From Oscillospiraceae bacterium (lineage in GTDB: Bacteria; Bacillota; Clostridia; Oscillospirales; UBA929), in contig JAISVY010000070.1 in the NCBI GenBank assembly GCA_031271325.1, positions 1 through 10,614 of the forward strand: a stretch of 10,614 bases of DNA. Direction: 5' to 3'. Shown here piece after piece: positions 1 to 5,546 of this stretch. The translations under genes and the position numbers were made by a program. Each line of letters begins with the position of its first letter. The stretch's first letter is position 1. The notes under the pieces are model-generated. The model searched no databases. It was not told where the DNA came from and saw only the letters and a list, made by a program, of their open reading frames with translations.

Positions 1-243
1 ATGGTAACGATGCTGCACAACTACCTCACCTTCAAAGGCTACGATATCCCGCTCAACCAAGAGGTAACATACGAAGACAGCGGCGAAGTTTCGCCTTGGG
101 CTGCCGAAGCGGTTACTTCTTTAGGCAACGCCGGTGTGTTGAACGGGTTTGCCGAAGGCATGTTATATCCTGTGCAGAGCGCCAACCGCGCCGAGCTTGC
201 GCAGATATTCATGGACTTTTTACGGCTGGTCGCAGGGGCGTAA
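1..243 (+). CDS. S-layer homology (SLH) domain protein, C-terminal end
   Basis: This is the last 80 residues of a protein whose start lies before the window. The ATG at position 1 is almost certainly internal, because the residues after it (MLHNYLTFKGYD) match the tail of one SLH repeat. A further SLH repeat follows at about residues 24-77: an acidic 'YEDSGEVSPWAAEAV' stretch, then 'AGVLNGFAEGMLYP' and 'NRAELAQIFMDFL'. SLH repeats, usually in threes at one end of the protein, anchor exported proteins to cell-wall polysaccharide in Gram-positive bacteria. The stop codon TAA (241-243) is followed 17 bases later by a strong hairpin. The rest of the protein, and so its catalytic or structural role, cannot be seen. 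It is the only plus-strand gene here. Confidence 0.85.
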   Translation: MVTMLHNYLTFKGYDIPLNQEVTYEDSGEVSPWAAEAVTSLGNAGVLNGFAEGMLYPVQSANRAELAQIFMDFLRLVAGA

Positions 244-260
244 GAGAGGTACATATATGT

Positions 261-295
261 AATCCGCCCGTTCGCGTCAGGCGAACGGGCGGATT
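261..295 (+). terminator. Perfect hairpin after the SLH gene, probable terminator
   Basis: Arms aatccgcccgttcgc (261-275) and gcgaacgggcggatt (281-295) are exact complements of 15 bp around a 5-base loop (gtcag). The hairpin is GC-rich and followed by gtttatt, a short and imperfect T-rich tail. It lies 17 bases after the SLH stop codon, so an intrinsic terminator for that gene is the simplest reading. No U-tract follows on the minus strand. Confidence 0.75.
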
Positions 296-297
296 GT

Positions 298-306
298 TTA
301 TTCCCA
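298..306. repeat. Left copy of a 9-bp direct repeat, possible attachment-site remnant
   Basis: The sequence ttattccca occurs here and again, in the same orientation, at 4223-4231, where it is the complement of the end of guaA (codons for W-E-stop and part of the preceding residue). The next bases are also similar (ctt here, ttc there). The two copies bracket the whole AT-rich restriction-modification block. This is what is expected when an element integrates at the 3' end of guaA, but the repeat is short and no integrase gene lies between the copies. Confidence 0.4.
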
Positions 307-307
307 C

Positions 308-340
308 TTGCCAAGTTTAGCTCGTTTCTAAACTTGGCAA
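308..340. repeat. 13-bp perfect inverted repeat at the left edge of the R-M block
   Basis: Arms ttgccaagtttag (308-320) and ctaaacttggcaa (328-340) pair exactly around a 7-base loop. The repeat begins one base after the direct-repeat copy at 298-306. It lies about 90 bases beyond the stop of the minus-strand endonuclease gene, so it could help end that transcript, but no T-run follows directly on either strand. A recombinase-binding or element-end role is possible and unproven. A weaker 10-bp imperfect inverted repeat (372-381 with 401-410) lies between it and the endonuclease stop. Confidence 0.6.
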
Positions 341-429
341 TCTCAAATTTATCTTTTACTATTTGTGTTCTGGGCAGATATAAGCGGGAATATGATCAAC
401 ATATCTGTCCTTTGTTCAGAAATAATGCT

Positions 430-1416
430 CTATTGAGACTGCGCCTGTACAATTTCCGCAATAGCTGTTTTCCATTCTGGAGCATGTCTGTGGCTTGTTG
501 CTCGACATTGATCCAAAAGATCTCTAACAACTTGTGGCGCAACACTTTGTTCTGAAAAGATCGCCTTAAAAAACGCGCTGAATTGAGTCAATGTAAGAGG
601 GACAATTGATAACACCCATCGCTCGTCATCGCGAGTGTACCAAGAACCTATCCTAAATGTCTCGGCTGTATTTGAATCAACTCGATTTGCAATAAATAAG
701 CCATACACGGGCTTGAATGGGTGCATATGCTGCATCATAACATCAGCTACATGGCGCCTAACCGGTTCCCCTTCCATAGCTTCTTGACGAGAACTTTCAG
801 ATAACGTAACTTCAACGACAAGGACATAGTCTTCAAACTCTGCTATTAGATCAGGACCATTCCCCGGAGCTGTACTAACAGGTAAAAAGTCCTGATCAAT
901 TTTGAACCTTCGCACTTCATATGGCTTATTTGTGAGAGTATTGATGGCAAGAAAAGCTCTCCATAAGCTCCACTCCAAGTAAGCTGGGGCTTCTGCTTTT
1001 GGTACTCGGATTTCCACATCTTCACTAAGACGTTGGTGATCACGCCGCGTGGCAATTAAATCCATATATGCTGCAATCTCCTGCCATTGCTCCGCTTGCT
1101 GTCTTGCATATATTTCTTCTTTCTTTTCAGCAATCAGTTCCTCTATCTCAAAACGTACCTGATTTATATGCGCCGGAGTGTCAAGAGGCTTCCCAAGAAT
1201 AGAATAAGCAATACCATGCTGTTGAATCTGCTGCAATAAGTCTTCCAGAACTTGATATGCAACGGTAGCGTTATCAGTAGGCAACTGGGTACCCTTGCAA
1301 AGGAAACGATACAACTCCAATAAAGACCTGTCAGATAATAATTCTTTTGCAAGTTCTGTCGCTAAGGCGTGCTTTTCAGGAACCAGTATAATACCCTTTC
1401 CCTTTGATTGCACCAT
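430..1416 (-). CDS. AlwI/BspD6I-family type IIS restriction endonuclease, C-terminal catalytic fragment (frameshifted)
   Basis: This reading frame carries the cleavage half of an AlwI-family endonuclease, which cuts DNA a few bases outside an asymmetric site. The PD-(D/E)XK-type nuclease core is well preserved: E148 in 'YLEWSLWRAFLAI', D189 in 'GNGPDLIAEF', E202 in 'VVEVT', and E215 in 'QEAMEGEPVRRH'. The D-13-E-13-E spacing agrees with the catalytic acids known in the nicking subunit Nt.BspD6I, as I recall them. The ATG at 1416 has no ribosome site before it, and homology continues upstream of it in the same frame (K-A-T-G before M1). The fragment is therefore the out-of-frame continuation of the frame that begins at 2111, not a separate gene. 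Restoring the frame gives about 559 residues, normal for the family. Without a frameshift correction the fragment is probably poorly made. Confidence 0.85.
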   Translation of the reverse strand: MVQSKGKGIILVPEKHALATELAKELLSDRSLLELYRFLCKGTQLPTDNATVAYQVLEDLLQQIQQHGIAYSILGKPLDTPAHINQVRFEIEELIAEKKEEIYARQQAEQWQEIAAYMDLIATRRDHQRLSEDVEIRVPKAEAPAYLEWSLWRAFLAINTLTNKPYEVRRFKIDQDFLPVSTAPGNGPDLIAEFEDYVLVVEVTLSESSRQEAMEGEPVRRHVADVMMQHMHPFKPVYGLFIANRVDSNTAETFRIGSWYTRDDERWVLSIVPLTLTQFSAFFKAIFSEQSVAPQVVRDLLDQCRATSHRHAPEWKTAIAEIVQAQSQ

Positions 1417-2111
1417 ACCAGTAGCCTTGAGAGATAGCGTATATTCATATCGGCGTAGTCAATAAATGTGTGAGGCTTACAGCCGATTTCAGCAGCGCCG
1501 TTCTCATAAACTTCTTGATCAAATACACGCTTACGGTCTGCTGCATTTCTTCTATCCCTAAGTTTTAAAAGATTATTTACAGTTTGTGTTATCCCCCCAG
1601 TTGGGTTTGTTGTCTGCACAACTCGAGCCATTTCAATAAAATTAACTGCCGGTTCTTCTCCGCGATGTTCCAGTTCCAATAATATTGCCAATGTCCAGCA
1701 TAGCGGAGAAAATGTATGACCGTCATCAGTGGGTGACAAAGGGGTTACCATTGCTCTCAAATAGCATTCCTGCATCGCTGCTACAGTTTCAGCTCGCACC
1801 AAATTCCAACCAGCCGGAGTAATCATGTCAAGCTGACCGAGGTCTTGTTGCGTAAAACCCCATGAGCTTTCCACTTTTGGATAAATGAACCCAAGCTTCC
1901 CCATTACAGCACGCCATTTTCGCCCAACACTATTCGTTGCATCTTCGCCAAGCGAGACAATACCACACTCACCCAACAACCGCCGAAAAGCAATATCCCC
2001 CTCTTCTCCGCGAATACTGCCTTGTATAATTGATGCGGACAAAGACGTCAAACCATCTTTTATGCGCATGGCACTTCTTACAGAGGTATTCCCAAGCTGC
2101 CAAAAGCTCAT
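1362..2111 (-). CDS. AlwI/BspD6I-family type IIS restriction endonuclease, N-terminal recognition fragment (frameshifted)
   Basis: This is the front part of the same endonuclease gene. It has a convincing start: ATG at 2111, preceded by TAAGGAG, in which the upstream methyltransferase stop codon overlaps the ribosome site. Only 10 bases separate the two genes, so they are an operon with likely translational coupling. Residues 1 to about 227 resemble the N-terminal DNA-recognition part of AlwI-type enzymes ('MSFWQLGNTSVRS...', 'WGFTQQDLGQLDMITPAGW', 'IDYADMNIRYL'). After residue 227 the sequence becomes out-of-frame ('SRLLVWCNQRERV...') and stops 22 residues later. Removing two bases from the (TC)3 run at 1429-1434 joins 'NIRYL' to 'KATGMVQSKGKG', as the family requires. 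As encoded, the protein lacks the nuclease domain and at best could bind DNA. Confidence 0.8.
   Translation of the reverse strand: MSFWQLGNTSVRSAMRIKDGLTSLSASIIQGSIRGEEGDIAFRRLLGECGIVSLGEDATNSVGRKWRAVMGKLGFIYPKVESSWGFTQQDLGQLDMITPAGWNLVRAETVAAMQECYLRAMVTPLSPTDDGHTFSPLCWTLAILLELEHRGEEPAVNFIEMARVVQTTNPTGGITQTVNNLLKLRDRRNAADRKRVFDQEVYENGAAEIGCKPHTFIDYADMNIRYLSRLLVWCNQRERVLYWFLKSTP
1429..1434 (-). other. Frameshift site: (TC)3 run in the endonuclease gene
   Basis: On the minus strand the sequence reads tatctctcaagg. The protein family calls for tat-ctc-aag (Y-L-K), which needs only two TC units, so a TC unit appears to have been gained. The upstream frame ends 22 codons later, and the downstream catalytic frame is intact from this point. 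Replication slippage, a decaying gene and a sequence error are all possible. Confidence 0.75.
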
Positions 2112-2121
2112 ATCGGTCTCC

Positions 2122-4017
2122 TTAATAACCTACAAACAGATATTCCTTTACTGTGTTTCGGTTGGTATCAGCATTGTTTTGATTGCCGAATGAATATTTG
2201 TAATCTACAGGAATTACCTCGACATGATTTTTATGCTTTGCCATGATTGCAACCATTTCATCCTGTGTGGGTAAGCTATTGGAAGAATAAGAAACTATCA
2301 AAACACTGCTAGAAAACTTCTTAAACAGAAGGTCAAAAGCATCGATTGCTCCTTTTCTTGTGGAAAACGGGGTCGGGTATGACTTGAATTTCTTGGTTTG
2401 CGTATGCTGTTGAATTTCAACGCCTTGCCAATCACGCGCCAATCCCTCAACGAAATGATATCTGCGAACATATTCATTGTCAGATAAGGGCGAATAATAC
2501 GGCGGGTCTATGTATACGAGGTCAGGCTGCTCCACACGAAGCTGCATAGCATCCCCATGCCTTGAACGGTTTACACGTCCATTGTCAAATACGGCATGAT
2601 TTACAGCGTCTACTGCTTCTAAAAACTGTTGCTCCAGAGTTTTTTGCAAATCTTTTCTTCCGTCGTTGTAGCGTTCGCCCGTATATGTAAAAATGCCTCG
2701 TGGACGTTTTTTTGTGCAAGCCCGAATTAATGCGGTCATGGCTATGGCTCGTTTGTAAGGTTCTCGCATCGCTGCAATATTCGTTCGTAATGTGTCAATC
2801 AGATCGTTTTCTGTGTCTTTATAATAAAGATCTTTGAACGTAGTTGCAACAAAATGGTCAGATTCTTTGATTGGCAATACCAAGTTCTTTGCTTCCTGCT
2901 GCTGCAAAATGGTCGTGTTATTCTCTATCATTGCTTTTGCAAATGTTGCGGACATGACCATATAGTCATTGCTGATCACTGTTTTTCCCTGTGCCTTAAA
3001 CATATAACCTACGATTCCAGAACCAGCAAATAGATCAACCATTGTGTCAAATTTAAATTGGGATGCGATTGACCATATTGATGACAACAGCTTACTCTTA
3101 GACCCCATAAAACGGGTAGGCGGGTATGCAGAAACTTGTGGCGGGAGTGGTTCGGGGGCAAGCTTAATTAGCATACGCTTTTTAGGTGGGACAGTTACAA
3201 TAACATCTTCACCTTTTCGATTGTCGCCGCTGCAAGAAATATATCGTTTAGTTTGGATGACATCAATATTAAAAGGGCTATATAGCTCATGCACCAAAGG
3301 ATGATTGGAGTTTGTCAGAATTACATGACATCCCATTTCATGAAGGCGCATAATCTGCTTTGACAATTCAATATGATCTTCTTCATAAAACTGTTCTTTT
3401 GTATATCGCTTAAAATCTGAGTACGCAGAGACTGGCAGATATGGTGGGTCTAAAAAAATGAAATCATCTGGTCGAGCATAATGCTCTAACACAAGCATGT
3501 AGTCGCCGCATAGAATTTTTGCCGTTTGCAAAACAGACGATGCCGCGCGTAGTGATTCTATATCGCATATTTTTGGATTTTTACATTTACCATAGGGCAC
3601 ATTAAACTGCCCCTTTTTGTTAACCCGAAACAATCCGTTAAAACAAGTTTTATTGAGGAAAATAGTTCGAGCAGCCGCCTCCGGTTTTGACAGAAGAATC
3701 CAATCCTGTGCACGAATATCATAGAACTGATCTTTAGTATTTTCATATTGACGCAAGTGATCTATCACTTCGTCTACGCTGCTGGCGATCTGTCTGTACA
3801 TGTTGATCAGCTCAGGATTGCTATCTGCTATCACACTTTTTTTAGGTTGCAAAGCAAAGAACAATGCCCCGCCACCCAAAAAGGGTTCGATGTATTGTCC
3901 ATATGAAGTCGGCATCTTCGCAAGTATATTGCTTAATATTTGAGTTTTTCCACCAGCCCATTTAAGAATAGGCTTTGCGTGGACACTTTCAAGCTTTTTT
4001 GCCAATTGACTTGACAC
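2122..4017 (-). CDS. Fused double-domain DNA adenine methyltransferase of a type IIS R-M system
   Basis: A 631-residue protein made of two Dam/D12-class N6-adenine methyltransferases in tandem. Domain 1 (about 13-285) has 'ILKWAGGKTQIL' at the N-terminus, the SAM-binding loop 'EPFLGGG' (44-50), and the catalytic motif DPPY at 190-193. Domain 2 (about 300-631) repeats the order with 'RFMGSKSKLL', 'DLFAGSGIVG' (328-337) and DPPY at 504-507. Such fusions (M.FokI is the classic case, of similar length) methylate the two different strands of an asymmetric site, as needed beside a type IIS endonuclease. The start is GTG at 4017, with gaggggg 7 bases upstream. The endonuclease follows after 10 bases. 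All key motifs are intact, so the protein is probably active even though its endonuclease partner is frameshifted. The recognition sequence cannot be read from the protein; GGATC or GAGTC, used by relatives, are guesses. Confidence 0.9.
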   Translation of the reverse strand: MSSQLAKKLESVHAKPILKWAGGKTQILSNILAKMPTSYGQYIEPFLGGGALFFALQPKKSVIADSNPELINMYRQIASSVDEVIDHLRQYENTKDQFYDIRAQDWILLSKPEAAARTIFLNKTCFNGLFRVNKKGQFNVPYGKCKNPKICDIESLRAASSVLQTAKILCGDYMLVLEHYARPDDFIFLDPPYLPVSAYSDFKRYTKEQFYEEDHIELSKQIMRLHEMGCHVILTNSNHPLVHELYSPFNIDVIQTKRYISCSGDNRKGEDVIVTVPPKKRMLIKLAPEPLPPQVSAYPPTRFMGSKSKLLSSIWSIASQFKFDTMVDLFAGSGIVGYMFKAQGKTVISNDYMVMSATFAKAMIENNTTILQQQEAKNLVLPIKESDHFVATTFKDLYYKDTENDLIDTLRTNIAAMREPYKRAIAMTALIRACTKKRPRGIFTYTGERYNDGRKDLQKTLEQQFLEAVDAVNHAVFDNGRVNRSRHGDAMQLRVEQPDLVYIDPPYYSPLSDNEYVRRYHFVEGLARDWQGVEIQQHTQTKKFKSYPTPFSTRKGAIDAFDLLFKKFSSSVLIVSYSSNSLPTQDEMVAIMAKHKNHVEVIPVDYKYSFGNQNNADTNRNTVKEYLFVGY

Positions 4018-4024
4018 GGCAATA

Positions 4025-4031
4025 CCCCCTC
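4025..4031 (-). promoter_or_regulatory. Ribosome binding site for the GTG start of the methyltransferase
   Basis: On the minus strand this reads gaggggg, followed by tattgcc and GTG at 4017. The 7-base spacing supports the GTG start, and no better in-frame ATG lies nearby. Confidence 0.7.
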
Positions 4032-4145
4032 TTTTTTGCCGTTGTGTTGTCTTTGAGTTCCATATCTCACTATTTTGACGGGCTTACCCATACGTCCGCA
4101 CATGAAGCAGAAACTGCTCATCCATAAAAAGGTAGGAAGACAAAA

Positions 4146-4203
4146 TTAATATTTCTTTAGCGATCCGTCTCAATTCATACATCAATTGACATTAAAGTGT
4201 CAA
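4146..4203 (-). promoter_or_regulatory. Putative promoter region of the R-M operon
   Basis: The 205-base gap between guaA and the methyltransferase holds two candidate sigma-70 promoters on the minus strand. One is a consensus TTGACA (4198-4203), an 18-base spacer, then TATGAA (4174-4179). The other is TTGAGA (4168-4173), a 16-base spacer, then TATTAA (4146-4151). Either would give a 5' leader of over 100 bases. The TTGACA box is one arm of a palindrome (4186-4203). A GGATC pentamer (minus strand, 4162-4166) lies between the boxes of the second candidate. No gene was recognised in the leader. Confidence 0.5.
4186..4203. repeat. TTGACA-N6-TGTCAA palindrome over the -35 box
   Basis: The 6-bp arms (4186-4191 and 4198-4203) are perfectly inverted around six A/T-rich bases. 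The right arm is the candidate -35 element of the R-M operon, so a dimeric regulator bound here would block transcription. It lies about 20 bases after the guaA stop, but no T-run follows it, so it is a poor terminator. Confidence 0.45.
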
Positions 4204-4222
4204 CTTATTGGTGAAAAGCAGC

Positions 4223-4231
4223 TTATTCCCA
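4223..4231. repeat. Right copy of the 9-bp direct repeat, at the guaA 3' end
   Basis: The sequence ttattccca is the complement of the last codons of guaA (tgg gaa taa). It is repeated in the same orientation at 298-306. The guaA 3' end is a known target of tyrosine-recombinase islands, which restore the gene end and leave a second copy at the far side of the insert. Confidence 0.4.
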
Positions 4232-5170
4232 TTCAATCGTGGCCGGGGGTTTTGCCGTGATGTCGTACACCACCCGGCATACGCCGGGGCATTCAGACGT
4301 AATCCGGGCCGATACGCGCTCCAGTAGGTCATACGGAATACGCACCCAGCCGGCGGTCACAAGGTCGTCGGTTTGAACGGCGCGGAGCGCGATCAGATGC
4401 CCGAAAACGCGCGCGCCGCTGTTTACGCCGACGCTTTGCAAACCTGTGTGTATGGCGAAATACTCGTCGGAAGCGATCCCCGCCCGGTCCATCTCATCCC
4501 GGAATATCGCGTCGGCTTCGCGCAGCACATCCAGCCGCTCCGCCGACACCTCACCGAGTACGCGCACGCCAAGACCGGGACCGGGGAAGGGTTGGCGGCG
4601 GGTCAGCGCGCCCGGCAAGCCCAGCGCGTCTCCCAAATCGCGCACCTCGTGCTTATACAAAGACCGCAGCGGTTCGACCAAGCCGTCAAACGGCAGCAGC
4701 TCGGGTAAGCCGCCGACATTATGGTGCGCCTTCACCGCCTTGTGACCGTCCCCGCCGCTCTCGGTCACGTCGGTATAAATCGTGCCTTGCATTAAAAACC
4801 CGATGCCGTCGAGCTTCTTCGCCTCTTCCTCAAAAACCCGGATGAACTCTTCGCCGATGATCTTCCTCTTCGTCTCCGGGTCGGTCACACCGGCGAGACG
4901 GCGTAAAAAGCGCTCCTTCGCGTCGATACGGATCAGGCGCATATCAAACTGCCCGCGGAAGATGCGCTCTACCTCGTCGCCCTCGTCTTTGCGCATCAGC
5001 CCGTGATCGACAAACAGGCAGGTCAGGCGGCTTCCCACGGCACGGTGCGTCAGCACCGCCGCGACCGACGAATCCACGCCGCCGGACAGCGCCGCCAGCA
5101 CAGGCTTGTTCCCGGTCTGCCGCCGAATCTCTTGCACGGCATCCTCGATAAACTGATTCCAGTCACGCAT
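4223..5170 (-). CDS. guaA: GMP synthase, ATP-pyrophosphatase subunit without a GATase domain
   Basis: A 315-residue protein matching only the synthetase half of GMP synthase, which adenylates XMP with ATP and replaces the adenylate with ammonia to form GMP. The N-type PP-loop 'LSGGVDSS' is at 28-35. The family segment 'RRQPFPGPGLGVRVLGE' is at about 191-207, and the conserved dimerisation tail ends 'YDITAKPPATIEWE'. Usual bacterial GuaA is about 510-525 residues with a fused N-terminal glutaminase. Here the protein starts directly at the synthetase domain. The start is firm: ATG at 5170 is preceded by aaaggagg (5180-5187). The sequence upstream codes for a MazG-like protein, so no GATase has been cut off by a wrong start. 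ATPPase-only GuaA with a separate GATase is the archaeal arrangement; no separate GATase gene lies in this window. It is the last gene of the car operon, 20 bases after mazG. Confidence 0.93.
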   Translation of the reverse strand: MRDWNQFIEDAVQEIRRQTGNKPVLAALSGGVDSSVAAVLTHRAVGSRLTCLFVDHGLMRKDEGDEVERIFRGQFDMRLIRIDAKERFLRRLAGVTDPETKRKIIGEEFIRVFEEEAKKLDGIGFLMQGTIYTDVTESGGDGHKAVKAHHNVGGLPELLPFDGLVEPLRSLYKHEVRDLGDALGLPGALTRRQPFPGPGLGVRVLGEVSAERLDVLREADAIFRDEMDRAGIASDEYFAIHTGLQSVGVNSGARVFGHLIALRAVQTDDLVTAGWVRIPYDLLERVSARITSECPGVCRVVYDITAKPPATIEWE

Positions 5171-5190
5171 GGGAATGCGCCTCCTTTATT

Positions 5191-5544
5191 TTATCTCTCA
5201 AAGCTCCATTTTCTCTCGCAGTTCCGCGCTTCCTTCTCCTTCAACGCGTCAAACAGGTTTATCCCCATCTGGCTGCACAACGCCGTCAGCACGAAAAATA
5301 CATCGGCGGCTTCGTTCTCGACCGAGCTGTAGCGATGCAGCTTGTCCGCGTCCACCGACATACGGGTGGCGGCTTTTCGCACGGCTTTCGCCAGCTCGCC
5401 TGTCTCCTCCAGCAGCAGAAGCATCGTCTCCGAAACCGGCTGGTCACTGAATCCGCGCAGTTCCACAACCGTTTGGATATACTCCTGTATCTCACTCAGC
5501 GAGGATTGACGGCTGAGTTTGTTCAGCAGAGTGACTTGCTCCAT
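5191..5544 (-). CDS. MazG-like nucleotide pyrophosphohydrolase
   Basis: A 117-residue all-helical protein with the metal-binding pattern of the MazG/dUTPase-like superfamily: 'EETGE' (E46, E47, E50) and, on the next long helix, 'ENEAAD' (E78 and D81). These acids bind Mg2+ for hydrolysis of nucleoside triphosphates to monophosphate and pyrophosphate. The length fits the single-domain MazG-like group, whose substrates vary (dCTP, dUTP, damaged nucleotides), so the true substrate is unknown. ATG at 5544 is preferred over the in-frame GTG at 5550: the ribosome site ggagg (5552-5556) is 7 bases before the ATG but only 1 base before the GTG. The gene begins 2 bases after the carB stop and is followed 20 bases later by guaA, so it is co-transcribed with nucleotide synthesis genes. 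Confidence 0.85.
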   Translation of the reverse strand: MEQVTLLNKLSRQSSLSEIQEYIQTVVELRGFSDQPVSETMLLLLEETGELAKAVRKAATRMSVDADKLHRYSSVENEAADVFFVLTALCSQMGINLFDALKEKEARNCERKWSFER

Positions 5545-5546
5545 GC

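Noticed and set aside
1..3. ATG at position 1 as the true start of the SLH gene
   Set aside because: The sequence right after it is the middle of an SLH repeat, so the ATG is internal and the gene starts before the window.
1429..1434. Simple-repeat phase variation of the endonuclease
   Set aside because: Three TC units are too few for the high-frequency slippage seen in known phase-variable genes; a one-off indel or an error is more likely.
3933..4121. Small minus-strand ORF (62 codons) ahead of the methyltransferase, considered as a controller (C) protein
   Set aside because: It shows no helix-turn-helix pattern, runs well into the methyltransferase gene in another frame, and has no good ribosome site.
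4186..4203. Palindrome as an intrinsic terminator for guaA
   Set aside because: The stem is only 6 bp and AT-rich, with no T-run after it on the minus strand.
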